A DNA stretch of 64,000 bases from Campylobacter hyointestinalis subsp. lawsonii (GCF_013372165.1 NZ_CP053828.1:1302001-1366000), one strand, 5' to 3'; positions 22,789 through 30,807 are shown, counted from the first letter of the stretch. A program made the numbers and translations. Notes: generated from the sequence alone by a model not told the origin.

Positions 22789-24930
22789 TTACCAATCTAT
22801 ACGTTGTTGTCTTCTAGCTTTTGACTCATCAGCATCTTTTATGCCCATAACTTTTCCCTCAGCTCCAGCACCATGCCATTGTGACTTAGTGCTAAATTCT
22901 ACATTAAATATACCAACTTCTTTTTCATCTTCCATTAGCCAAGTAGCGATAGTATCTGTTTTTACGCCATCTTTAATAACATAAGGGGTAAATTCTATAG
23001 CTTTTGCAACAAATTTGCTTGGACTATATGAGAACTCGACTTGCTCTACTCCTTTGTTGAAATCTAATAATTTCACTTGTGTATCTTTAGGCGTATAGTC
23101 TGTGTTTATGGTATCTTTACCCATAAACTCAGTTATATAAAATCCTTTATTTTTAGGTACTTTTTTCTTATCACTACTAGTTTTTCCTATGACTTGCTCT
23201 ATGGTTTGTCTATAAATTTCTCTGTTTTCTTCAGATTCTACCATATTGCTTATACACTTATCATCGCAAAATACACTATAATACGCAGTAACAATCTGCT
23301 TGTTGTTTTGTAAATTATCTAAAAAAACATCAGGCACAATCAATGATCCATAGAAAAATTTTGCATAACTCTCATCAAATTTATCATTTTGTATTATATT
23401 TACACCATTTTCTATCGCTTCAAATTTATTATCTTTTAAATGGCCCTCAGTTAAATTTTCGGCACGAATCTTATCATTTTTAACTAAAACTAAATTTTGT
23501 GGGCTTGAACTCTTATCTAGTGAAAATTTGACTTTTGTGTTAGACTTTCCGCCATTAAATTCGCTTTCATCTACCACAAATTTATCATCTATCCTTAAAG
23601 CAGCGCCATCAGTTTTTTCTTTTACGCCATAAAATTTAATATTTTGATCATCTTTATTTTGATCATCTTTTAAACTAAATTCAATACTATTTGCATAACA
23701 ATTAGCCGAGTATAGTTTTGGCACACTCTCATCAGCCAAACGTGCCTCAAAACCAAGATTTAAACTAGCACTCATCAAATTTTCAAATTTATCTTTATCT
23801 AAAGCAAAGTTATTTCCATTTGATGAAAAATAGCTAATAGAATCATAAAAATTTGTTATCTCTTTTTTTACTAATTTTATGCTATTTGGTATAAATGTAT
23901 GAAATCCCTCTTCTAACTGGACATTGCAACCTATTTTTCCGATAGTATCTGATGAAGAACTACCAGATATGCAATCATCTTGCTCTTCGTCAATAATAGT
24001 TGTTTTATTGTCTGTTATGCTTATTTTTGTATGTCCTATGTCTGGATATACAAAATAACAAGATTTATTGTTTATATTATCTTGACTGAATTCCTTTTCA
24101 TTTCCTAAGTCATCTTCGCATTTTGTGTATATAGTGCCAATACCTTCACTAAATTTAATCCACACGTTTTCTAAACTTTTTGGCTCTATCTTTTGCAGGG
24201 TTTTTATTCCATTTTCATCGTAGTAGTAAGTGCAAAACTCATCTTCATTTTTTGTTCTATTTGCGCTTCTATCAAATTCTAAACGTTGATTTTCTAAAAT
24301 AATATTATAATCATCTATCACTCTGTCTTCATTATCTAAAGCCTCTACAAGCACGAAATCATTTTTATCATCTGTTTGCGGATAATACTTCTTCCCGCCT
24401 ATTAGATTATCTTTTTTATTAAAACTATTTATTTTTCTAAACTGGGCTGGTCTAGCAGCAAATGTATCTAATGATTTAAATTGCATTATACTGTTAGATG
24501 GATTATCTTCAAAAAAATAAATTCTTACTATAAAATACAAATTTGAGTAATCTATCGACTTTTTCTTAGAATTATCTACGCTAAATTTATTATCAAGATT
24601 TATAATCTTCAAGCTATCATCTTTTTTATCATTTAGATTTTTTATATCATCTTTACTTAAATCTATCTTTTCTATAGCATCAGTTAATGCATCACCGCTT
24701 GTTTTAGAATGCAATGTGACACTTATAGATTTTATATCTTTTGCAAATGAATTTCTATTAAAATTTGTTATAAGTTTGACGCTAAAAGGTCTTTTAACGA
24801 TTTGAGTATATAAATTTTTGCTATCACCGTCTTTATTAAATTGATCATTTACTATTAGAAATTCATTCTCGCCACCATAAAGCTCTATGCCAAACAAAAC
24901 GCAGGTCACAAATATAAATATTTTTTTCAT
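22789..24930 (-). CDS. Large secreted protein resembling MshQ/DUF6701 pilus-associated proteins
   Basis: The product has 713 residues and a signal peptide (about 1-18). Several scattered segments look like the DUF6701/MshQ family of surface proteins linked to MSHA-type pili: DTFAARPAQF near residue 150, a SANCYANSIEF strand, FYGSLIVPDVFLD near residue 545, and a C-terminus built of WLMEDE, SQWHGAGAEGK and the final RRQQRIDW. Eight or more Cys suggest periplasmic disulphides. This is pattern recognition, not a search result. The remainder is Asp/Lys/Asn-rich and not conserved to my eye. It stands alone, with no pilin genes in view. Confidence 0.5.
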   Translation of the reverse strand: MKKIFIFVTCVLFGIELYGGENEFLIVNDQFNKDGDSKNLYTQIVKRPFSVKLITNFNRNSFAKDIKSISVTLHSKTSGDALTDAIEKIDLSKDDIKNLNDKKDDSLKIINLDNKFSVDNSKKKSIDYSNLYFIVRIYFFEDNPSNSIMQFKSLDTFAARPAQFRKINSFNKKDNLIGGKKYYPQTDDKNDFVLVEALDNEDRVIDDYNIILENQRLEFDRSANRTKNEDEFCTYYYDENGIKTLQKIEPKSLENVWIKFSEGIGTIYTKCEDDLGNEKEFSQDNINNKSCYFVYPDIGHTKISITDNKTTIIDEEQDDCISGSSSSDTIGKIGCNVQLEEGFHTFIPNSIKLVKKEITNFYDSISYFSSNGNNFALDKDKFENLMSASLNLGFEARLADESVPKLYSANCYANSIEFSLKDDQNKDDQNIKFYGVKEKTDGAALRIDDKFVVDESEFNGGKSNTKVKFSLDKSSSPQNLVLVKNDKIRAENLTEGHLKDNKFEAIENGVNIIQNDKFDESYAKFFYGSLIVPDVFLDNLQNNKQIVTAYYSVFCDDKCISNMVESEENREIYRQTIEQVIGKTSSDKKKVPKNKGFYITEFMGKDTINTDYTPKDTQVKLLDFNKGVEQVEFSYSPSKFVAKAIEFTPYVIKDGVKTDTIATWLMEDEKEVGIFNVEFSTKSQWHGAGAEGKVMGIKDADESKARRQQRIDW

Positions 24931-24955
24931 TATAAGCCTTTTTAAGTAGTAAATA

Positions 24956-24961
24956 ATTGTA
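24956..24961 (-). promoter_or_regulatory. Likely -10 element of the 713-aa protein gene
   Basis: TACAAT, read on the minus strand, lies 26 bases upstream of the ATG in AT-rich DNA. There is no convincing -35. Confidence 0.35.
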
Positions 24962-25026
24962 TGCTAATTTATCTTAAATTGCTATAAATAGGGTAAAATT
25001 TGCTTATTTTATTAAAAAATGCCAAA

Positions 25027-26280
25027 CTAAAAAATCAGAGCCAAAAGAGTTACAAAGAGCACTGGCAAAGTAACTAAAATACCAAATTTACTATACTCCC
25101 AAAATCCTATTTTTACACCTTTTTTCTCTAAAACATGCAACCATAAAAGAGTTGCCAAACTACCAAAAGGTGTCATTTTTGGACCTAAATTTGAACCTAT
25201 AATATTTGCGTAAGCTAGAGTTTCATTAGTGCCATAAAGCGATATATTCATTATCATATTTGTAGGTAGATTATTCATAATTGCAGACATAGTAGCACTT
25301 AAAAACCCAGTCGTCATAACAGCGTAAAACTCGCCCTGTAATGCAGCTTTTGATATCAAATTTGATATATACTCACTCATTCCGCCGTTTTTCAAACCAT
25401 AAACAACGATATAAAGTCCTATGCTAAACCAAACTATCTGCCAAGGAGCGTTTTTGATGATCTTGCTAGCTTTGATGACTTTGGTACGTGAGCTTACGAT
25501 AAGAAGTAAAACGCCACCACCCAAAGCAAATAAACTCACCGGAAGTCCGTATATGTCTCCTACAAAGTATCCACAAAGCAGAATTGCTATAAAAAACCAT
25601 GAAAACTTAAAAATACTTATGTCTTTGATAGCGCTATTAGGATCTTTTAGCAAATTTGTATTTATCTTTGGCGGGATATCTTTTCTAAGAACTATCCATA
25701 AAACAGCTATAGAAGCCGCAGTGCTTACAACATAAGCAAGAGCCATATTTGCAAAGTACTGACTAAATCCTATCTTAAAATAATTTGCGGTTATTATGTT
25801 TGTCAAATTTGAAAACACAAAAGGCAAAGACGCGCTATCGCTTATAAAGCCACCAGCTAGTAGAAAAGCTATCATAGTCTTGACTTTTAGCTGAAGTATT
25901 TTCATCTTGGCTAAAAGTATAGGCGTGAGTATCAATACGGCGCCATCATTTGCAAATAGAGCTGAAACTACAGAGCCAAACAAAAGAACATACACGAACA
26001 TCAAATGGCCATTTTGTTTTGAAAGCTTAGATAAATGAAGTGCGCACCACTCGAAAAATCCTATCTCATCTAGGATCATAGACATAATGATAATGCCTAC
26101 AAGAGTTAGCGTCGCGTCCCAAACTACGCTTAAAACTACTAAAGTATCATCAAAACTAACCACGCCTAAAAAGAGACTTACCAAAGCTCCCATTACAGCA
26201 CTAGTTCCTATCTTTAATCCAAATGGTCTAAAGATAATAAGCAAAAGAGTGATGATAAATATAAAACCAGCTATTAGCAT
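25027..26280 (-). CDS. arsB: ArsB-family arsenite/antimonite efflux transporter
   Basis: Integral membrane protein of 417 residues with about eleven membrane segments. The segments LFANDGAVLILTPI and GFISDSASLPFVFSNLTNI are the hallmark of ArsB, the As(III)/H+ antiporter of the ion-transporter superfamily. No arsR or arsC is adjacent, which is unusual for an arsenic operon, so its control is not evident here. A related Na+/H+ antiporter function (NhaD) is less likely because of the specific ArsB motifs. Confidence 0.85.
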   Translation of the reverse strand: MLIAGFIFIITLLLIIFRPFGLKIGTSAVMGALVSLFLGVVSFDDTLVVLSVVWDATLTLVGIIIMSMILDEIGFFEWCALHLSKLSKQNGHLMFVYVLLFGSVVSALFANDGAVLILTPILLAKMKILQLKVKTMIAFLLAGGFISDSASLPFVFSNLTNIITANYFKIGFSQYFANMALAYVVSTAASIAVLWIVLRKDIPPKINTNLLKDPNSAIKDISIFKFSWFFIAILLCGYFVGDIYGLPVSLFALGGGVLLLIVSSRTKVIKASKIIKNAPWQIVWFSIGLYIVVYGLKNGGMSEYISNLISKAALQGEFYAVMTTGFLSATMSAIMNNLPTNMIMNISLYGTNETLAYANIIGSNLGPKMTPFGSLATLLWLHVLEKKGVKIGFWEYSKFGILVTLPVLFVTLLALIF

Positions 26281-26295
26281 ACCAAACTCCGATGA

Positions 26296-27423
26296 TTAAA
26301 ATTTAATGCAGTTCTTACCAGCTTCTTTTGCTTTATAGACTTGATTATCTGCATTTTTTATTAGATCTTCTACACTTTTTGTTTTAAGATCACTTGAGGC
26401 TACTCCGATACTTGCACTACCATTCCAATATCCATCGCCAACAGAGACTTTAAGTTCTCTTATCTTTTTTAAGATATTATTTGCTACTTTTATAGCGCCT
26501 TGTAAAGACGTGTGTGGGCATATTATCAAAAACTCATCTCCGCCAAGCCTACAAACTATATCATCGTTTCTTACAGAATCTTTTAGCGTTACAGCGACAG
26601 TTTTTAAGACGATATCGCCACAATCGTGACCATAATTATCATTTACTTCTTTAAAGTGATCCAGATCTATCATCAAAATAGCGATAGAATCCGTAATTTT
26701 ACAAGTAGAATACCAAAGCATATCTAGAACATCCATAGCATAACGTCTATTTTTTAGCTCAGTTAGTTGATCTGTAGTAGATAAATACTCAAGATGTCTA
26801 TTTGCCTCCATAAGCTCGGTAGTTCTTTCTTCTACTTTTTGTTCCAAATTTTTCTTAAGAGACAAAAGCTCTTTATTTCTTCTAGATAATGTATTTAACA
26901 TATTATTTAAAGCCTTAACAAGAGGCTTGATTTCGTTTGATTCGTGAATTTGATCAGCCATATCAAAGGCTTCTTTTGCGGTATATCCTTGATCTATAAG
27001 CCCTATCTGTCTTGCCATTTTCTTATCTTGACCCAGTATATGAAAAGCAAGCCAATTTATAAGAAAATCAACAATTTCTTTTAGGTTTTTTTCATAATCT
27101 TTGCTATCTAAAAACTCATCATATAGTGCTTCAACTTCTTGCAAAAACATCTTATGATTGTACGCGTGTTCTCTGATGAAATTTGGATATAATTTGCTTT
27201 TGACCATTATGCTTTCTTCATCACCAAAATGATACTTTGCATAATCAAAAAGCTCATTAAATATTAATGATATATCATCTATTTTTAAAGCTTCTTGATT
27301 GGAAATTTTTGAGCCAAGTTCATTTATGAGTTCTACTAAATGCGCATGCTCTTCATCGACTAAAGGTATGTTTGTTTCAAAGTCTTTGTTCCAAGTAAAA
27401 AGTATAGATTTAGTATATTTCAT
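26296..27423 (-). CDS. Hemerythrin-domain diguanylate cyclase
   Basis: A soluble signalling protein. Residues 1-145 form a bacteriohemerythrin domain with the di-iron ligands in VDEEHAHL, HFGDEE, HAYNHKMF and HILGQD. A coiled-coil linker follows (about 170-215). The last 165 residues are a GGDEF cyclase domain with the intact motif RLGGDEFLI, so c-di-GMP synthesis should be active. Oxygen or redox state sensed at the di-iron site probably controls it. The frame is open two codons further up (GTG at 27429), but the ATG at 27423 has a strong AGGGGG ribosome-binding site at the right distance and I prefer it. Confidence 0.9.
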   Translation of the reverse strand: MKYTKSILFTWNKDFETNIPLVDEEHAHLVELINELGSKISNQEALKIDDISLIFNELFDYAKYHFGDEESIMVKSKLYPNFIREHAYNHKMFLQEVEALYDEFLDSKDYEKNLKEIVDFLINWLAFHILGQDKKMARQIGLIDQGYTAKEAFDMADQIHESNEIKPLVKALNNMLNTLSRRNKELLSLKKNLEQKVEERTTELMEANRHLEYLSTTDQLTELKNRRYAMDVLDMLWYSTCKITDSIAILMIDLDHFKEVNDNYGHDCGDIVLKTVAVTLKDSVRNDDIVCRLGGDEFLIICPHTSLQGAIKVANNILKKIRELKVSVGDGYWNGSASIGVASSDLKTKSVEDLIKNADNQVYKAKEAGKNCIKF

Positions 27424-27635
27424 CCCCACCCCCTAAAAATTATACAAAATCAAAATACTACATAAATACGCGGCATTTTATTAAAATATCTCATAAAATA
27501 AACTTAAATATACCCAAACGATAGGAAATAGAATAGTATATTTCACTCATAAATACAAATGAATATTTTATTTATTTTTATTCTAGTTTTTATACTAATT
27601 TTTTCCACTATTAATGATATGGATAATTTAATGCA

Positions 27636-27685
27636 AAGTTGAATTCTACTTGACAAAGATAATTAATTTTTGTATAATTCAACTT
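27636..27685. repeat. 10-bp inverted repeat around the tRNA-cluster promoter
   Basis: AAGTTGAATT at 27636-27645 and its exact complement AATTCAACTT at 27676-27685 flank the -35 and overlap the -10 of the tRNA promoter. Symmetry and position suit an operator, but a chance AT-rich match is possible. Confidence 0.5.
27650..27678 (+). promoter_or_regulatory. Consensus sigma-70 promoter of the tRNA cluster
   Basis: A perfect TTGACA at 27650-27655 and perfect TATAAT at 27673-27678 are separated by 17 bases. Full agreement with the E. coli consensus is rare in Campylobacter, where the -35 is usually absent. It begins 56 bases before the first tRNA and probably drives the whole cluster. Confidence 0.9.
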
Positions 27686-27705
27686 CATTTTTAAAAATTC
27701 ACCCT

Positions 27706-27781
27706 GTCTCGCTAGCTCAGTCGGTAGAGCATCTCCCTTTTAAGGAGGGGGCCGTTGGTTCGAATCCAACGCGGGACACCA
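27706..27781 (+). tRNA. tRNA-Lys(UUU), copy 1
   Basis: Complete 76-nt cloverleaf with encoded CCA. The acceptor stem pairs GTCTCGC with GCGGGAC, and the loop CTTTTAA gives anticodon TTT. It is identical to the copy at 27955. Confidence 0.97.
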
Positions 27782-27784
27782 CTT

Positions 27785-27860
27785 GGTCGCTTAGCTCAGT
27801 TGGTAGAGCGCCACCCTTACAAGGTGGATGTCATAAGTTCGAGTCTTATAGCGACCACCA
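27785..27860 (+). tRNA. tRNA-Val(UAC), copy 1
   Basis: A 76-nt cloverleaf with CCA. The acceptor pairs GGTCGCT with AGCGACC, and loop CTTACAA gives anticodon TAC. It lies three bases after tRNA-Lys and is identical to the copy at 28147. Confidence 0.97.
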
Positions 27861-27869
27861 TTTTTAGGT

Positions 27870-27946
27870 GCGGCGGTAGTTCAGCTGGTTAGAATATCGG
27901 CCTGTCACGCCGGAGGTCGCGGGTTCGAGCCCCGTCCGCCGCGCCA
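27870..27946 (+). tRNA. tRNA-Asp(GUC), copy 1
   Basis: A 77-nt cloverleaf with CCA. The acceptor pairs GCGGCGG with CCGCCGC, and loop CTGTCAC gives anticodon GTC. The discriminator is G, the standard tRNA-Asp identity base. Confidence 0.97.
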
Positions 27947-27954
27947 TTTACGTT

Positions 27955-28030
27955 GTCTCGCTAGCTCAGTCGGTAGAGCATCTCCCTTTTAAGGAGGGGG
28001 CCGTTGGTTCGAATCCAACGCGGGACACCA
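27955..28030 (+). tRNA. tRNA-Lys(UUU), copy 2
   Basis: Exact duplicate of the tRNA-Lys at 27706. It opens the second copy of the Lys-Val-Asp unit. Confidence 0.97.
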
Positions 28031-28056
28031 CTTTTTTATTTATCAATTAGGGTTTT

Positions 28057-28133
28057 GACCCTTTCGTCTAGTTGGCCCAGGACGTCACATTCTCTGTGTG
28101 AAAACGTGAGTTCAAATCTTACAAGGGTCGCCA
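28057..28133 (+). tRNA. tRNA-Glu-like with CUC anticodon and U37
   Basis: A 77-nt sequence with CCA. The acceptor pairs GACCCTT with AAGGGTC, and the body resembles bacterial tRNA-Glu. The anticodon arm is TCACA/TGTGA around loop TTCTCTG, which places CTC at 34-36 and U at 37. A pyrimidine at 37 is very unusual. It may be a divergent isoacceptor or a decaying gene. It interrupts the second Lys-Val-Asp unit. Confidence 0.75.
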
Positions 28134-28146
28134 TTTATAAGCTCTT

Positions 28147-28222
28147 GGTCGCTTAGCTCAGTTGGTAGAGCGCCACCCTTACAAGGTGGATGTCATAAGT
28201 TCGAGTCTTATAGCGACCACCA
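28147..28222 (+). tRNA. tRNA-Val(UAC), copy 2
   Basis: Exact duplicate of the tRNA-Val at 27785. The spacer to the next tRNA-Asp is also identical. Confidence 0.97.
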
Positions 28223-28231
28223 TTTTTAGGT

Positions 28232-28308
28232 GCGGCGGTAGTTCAGCTGGTTAGAATATCGGCCTGTCACGCCGGAGGTCGCGGGTTCGAGCCCCGTCCG
28301 CCGCGCCA
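28232..28308 (+). tRNA. tRNA-Asp(GUC), copy 2
   Basis: Exact duplicate of the tRNA-Asp at 27870. Confidence 0.97.
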
Positions 28309-28331
28309 TTTTTTATTTTTGATAGATAAAC

Positions 28332-28407
28332 GCCTCGTTAGCTCAGTTGGTAGAGCATGTCACTCTTAATGATGGGGTCGTAGGTTCGAGCCCTACACGG
28401 GGCACCA
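28332..28407 (+). tRNA. tRNA-Lys(CUU)
   Basis: A 76-nt cloverleaf with CCA. The acceptor pairs GCCTCGT with ACGGGGC, and loop CTCTTAA gives anticodon CTT, so it reads AAG only. The body differs from the two TTT copies. A separate CUU isoacceptor is not expected in a small AT-rich genome. Confidence 0.9.
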
Positions 28408-28421
28408 TATTTTGTTTTTTA

Positions 28422-28496
28422 GGCCCCTTCGTCTAGCGGTTAGGACACCAGCCTCTCACGTTGGTAACACGAGTTCGAGTCTCGTAGGGGTCACCA
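28422..28496 (+). tRNA. tRNA-Glu(CUC)
   Basis: A 75-nt cloverleaf with CCA. The acceptor pairs GGCCCCT with AGGGGTC (one G-T pair), and loop CTCTCAC gives anticodon CTC, where a canonical tRNA-Glu has TTC. It is the last gene of the cluster; IS debris begins about 80 bases further on. Confidence 0.9.
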
Positions 28497-29242
28497 CTTA
28501 ATATCCTATATTTCTTTTTTATTTATTCAAGTGTCAATCAAATAAAAAGCATAATAAAATAAGCTTTTGGTTGCTATGACAAAGATGAAAAATAAATACA
28601 TAAAAAATTCAAAAATTTCACAAACCAAATTTAGAGAAATTTTGAACTATTTTTGCAAAGATTTAGAGATAAATAAAATCTCTAAATTTAGCTAAATTTC
28701 AAGGCAAAGCTTATTTAAAATTTTCAAATAAATTTATATTTTAATAGCAAATGAGTGTGAAAAAATAAGCAAATTTAGCGCAGAAATAGATGAGAGCTAT
28801 TTTAAAGCTGTAGCAAAAGATTTCGTGGTGCAAGTGGTAAAACGCCCGTGTTTGGAAGTTTATGTATAAATTGTTAAACTTGTTCTGCGCGTGAGATATT
28901 GCTGGGAATGCTCTGAGCTTTCGCTCTACAATTTACTTTGATACTTAAAAGGCGCTTGTGGATTATGATGCAAAATCCCATTATATGCTAATACCGCAAG
29001 AATGAGTTTGCAAAAATCACATAAATAAAATTTAGAGTTTTTGGGAAAGCATAGATTAACTAAAGATTAAAAAGAAATTTTCTATCTTTATCTCAAAGAA
29101 AGTGAATTTAGATATAATACAAAAAATAGTAAATAAAAAATCAAATTTGATTTATTTGAGACATTGTTTATTTAAATCTTCTAAAATCTTTGCAGATTTT
29201 GGCGCAAAATCGCTTTTGTAGTTTTTTGATTACTCATTTTTT
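28497..29242. other. Gene-free stretch holding IS debris
   Basis: About 750 bases after the tRNA cluster without an intact gene. The central part is the IS1595-type transposase pseudogene described separately. The flanks are AT-rich and I see no clear terminal repeats that would delimit the element. Confidence 0.7.
28576..29130 (+). pseudogene. IS1595-family (ISXO2-like) transposase pseudogene
   Basis: Translating across frames recovers much of an IS1595-type transposase: NKYIKNSKISQTKFREIL at the start, SAEIDESYF (the first DDE-region Asp/Glu block), GASGKTPVFG, and near the end KEIFYLYLKESEFRYN. Several frameshifts and stops separate these pieces, and the usual RGKRGRGA stretch between ESYF and GASGKT is damaged. 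The element is dead. Insertion just downstream of a tRNA gene is a common site for such debris. Confidence 0.85.
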
Positions 29243-29512
29243 CTATATAATGCGATTATCTTCTCTTAATGCCTCTAAATAATCCTTTCTTTTGTATTTT
29301 GGAATGTTATCCGCTGTAATGCTTTTTAGCTCAACAATTTCTTTTTTAAGATTTTTTATATTATTTTTATTGAGTTGAGTAAATTTTTCTAAGTCATTAT
29401 AAAAATTGTTTAATCTCTTTACAAAACCACCAAAATTTACATAACTTTCCAATTTAAAAAAAGGTTTTTTCATCTCTTTTATAAATAAACTTTTATATCC
29501 ATTAAATTTCAT
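29243..29512 (-). CDS. Small hypothetical coiled-coil protein or gene fragment
   Basis: An 89-residue open frame that is Lys-rich and predicted helical, with a heptad-like stretch (about residues 30-65). I do not recognise it. It lies between two transposon remnants, has no clear ribosome-binding site, and could be the tail of a larger broken gene. It may not be expressed. Confidence 0.3.
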   Translation of the reverse strand: MKFNGYKSLFIKEMKKPFFKLESYVNFGGFVKRLNNFYNDLEKFTQLNKNNIKNLKKEIVELKSITADNIPKYKRKDYLEALREDNRII

Positions 29513-29976
29513 TACGAATTTTTTTATATTTCACTTAAATAAAATTTATATTTTGATATCTTTAGAATAACACTTTTTTATGATGATATACTCACACGCA
29601 TAAATGCTGAGATTTCTAATATCAACAAATCTAGCCTACTTTTCAATTCTCCACTAAGAGCCACAACTCCATTATACACTATCTATCTTTGAATTACAAT
29701 TAGGACAATCAAACACCCTGTTTTAAGACCTAAATCCACAACTGCAAATCTTAGAGCTAAGTTTGGTATTTTATCAAAGCTTGTATAAACTGAAGTTAAA
29801 AATATAAAATTTCACGAAATATTTGTAAAGCTTTTATTTTTTACATAGCATTGCTACAAACTTCTTTAAAGCAAATTAGGCTATCTTGGCTATCTTTATT
29901 ACTAAATTTGCTTTATGATTATTTTATATTATAAAGTAATTTTTTAAAATTTTATTAAGATATTGATAAGTTTTGG
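29513..29976. other. Gene-free AT-rich stretch with a transposon scrap
   Basis: About 460 bases upstream of nothing readable on either strand, apart from the zinc-ribbon fragment at 29632-29768. The part next to lgt (29800-29976) shows no motif I can name. Confidence 0.5.
29632..29768 (-). pseudogene. Probable TnpB (IS200/IS605 type) C-terminal remnant
   Basis: On the minus strand the text reads TKLSSKICSCGFRS, a stop, then NRVFDCPNCNSKID, followed after one frameshift by YNGVVALSGELKSR. The paired Cys motifs resemble the zinc ribbon at the end of TnpB proteins (S-K-x-C-S-x-C-G ... F-x-C-P-x-C-x-x-x-I-D). Only about 45 codons survive, so the assignment is tentative. Confidence 0.4.
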
Positions 29977-30807
29977 CTATTTTTTTAGTCTCTTTTTATT
30001 TAAATTTATATAAACTATAAAGCCAAAAGCAAACATACAAATCGATAGAATTTGCCCCATACTCATACCAAAAGCTACAAATCCTATACCAAAATCTGGC
30101 TCTCTAAAAAACTCACATAAAAATCTAGCTAAAGTATAGAGCATAGCATACATAGCTATCAGTTCGCCATCAAATTTCTTATATTTTCTATAGATGAATA
30201 GTATAACAAAAAGCACCAATCCTTCCAAAACAGCTTCATAAAGCTGACTAGGATGACGAAGAGTGCCTGCTACCATAATAGCCCAAGGCTCATTAGTAAC
30301 CCTACCAAACAACTCTTGATTTAAAAAGTTTCCGATACGTCCAAAAAAGTAGCCAAGAGGAACAGATAGCGCCACAAGGTCTAAAAGCATCCATAAATTT
30401 TGCTTATATCTTTTACAAAACATTAAAGTAGCAAGTATAAATCCTACAACAGCTCCGTGATAACTCATACCACGAATCCCGACAAACTCACCATTTACAA
30501 AAGGGTTAAAAATTTGCCAAGGATGAAGAAGATAATAGCTAGTATTTGGATCATATATAAGTATATAGCCAAGTCTTGCACCCAAGATCACGCCGATCTC
30601 CACCCAAAAAAAGTAATTATCAAGAAGTGAGTTTGAGATACCAAGACTATCTTTTTTAGCAAAATACTTCGCCATTAAAAGAGCGACAACAAGAGCCAAA
30701 ACATACATTATACCATACCAATGCACACTAAGACCAAAAAGCTTAAAAGCTACTGGATCTATTTTGCTATAGATTAGATTCCAAGAATTTAAATCACTCA
30801 AGTGCAA
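29977..30807 (-). CDS. lgt: Phosphatidylglycerol-prolipoprotein diacylglyceryl transferase
   Basis: Transfers diacylglycerol to the lipobox Cys of prolipoproteins in the inner membrane, a prerequisite for lipoproteins such as the FlpA homologue in this window. The 276 residues have seven membrane segments. [14 protein letters not shown] is the Lgt signature (around residue 155), with GMSYHGA and HPSQLYEA as further conserved sites. The start overlaps the TorD-like gene by 14 bases. Confidence 0.96.
   Translation of the reverse strand: MHLSDLNSWNLIYSKIDPVAFKLFGLSVHWYGIMYVLALVVALLMAKYFAKKDSLGISNSLLDNYFFWVEIGVILGARLGYILIYDPNTSYYLLHPWQIFNPFVNGEFVGIRGMSYHGAVVGFILATLMFCKRYKQNLWMLLDLVALSVPLGYFFGRIGNFLNQELFGRVTNEPWAIMVAGTLRHPSQLYEAVLEGLVLFVILFIYRKYKKFDGELIAMYAMLYTLARFLCEFFREPDFGIGFVAFGMSMGQILSICMFAFGFIVYINLNKKRLKK

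Noticed and set aside
27420-27440. G-rich tract in front of the hemerythrin-GGDEF gene as a phase-variation switch
   Set aside because: The runs are only five and four G, interrupted by T, which is too short for slippage; it serves as ribosome-binding site.
27670-27867. 65-codon open frame across the first tRNA genes
   Set aside because: It runs through tRNA-Lys and tRNA-Val in sense direction and is only an accident of tRNA sequence.
27706-28496. Repeated blocks that could suggest a CRISPR-like array
   Set aside because: The repeats are complete tRNA genes with cloverleaf pairing and CCA ends; spacers are short and irregular.
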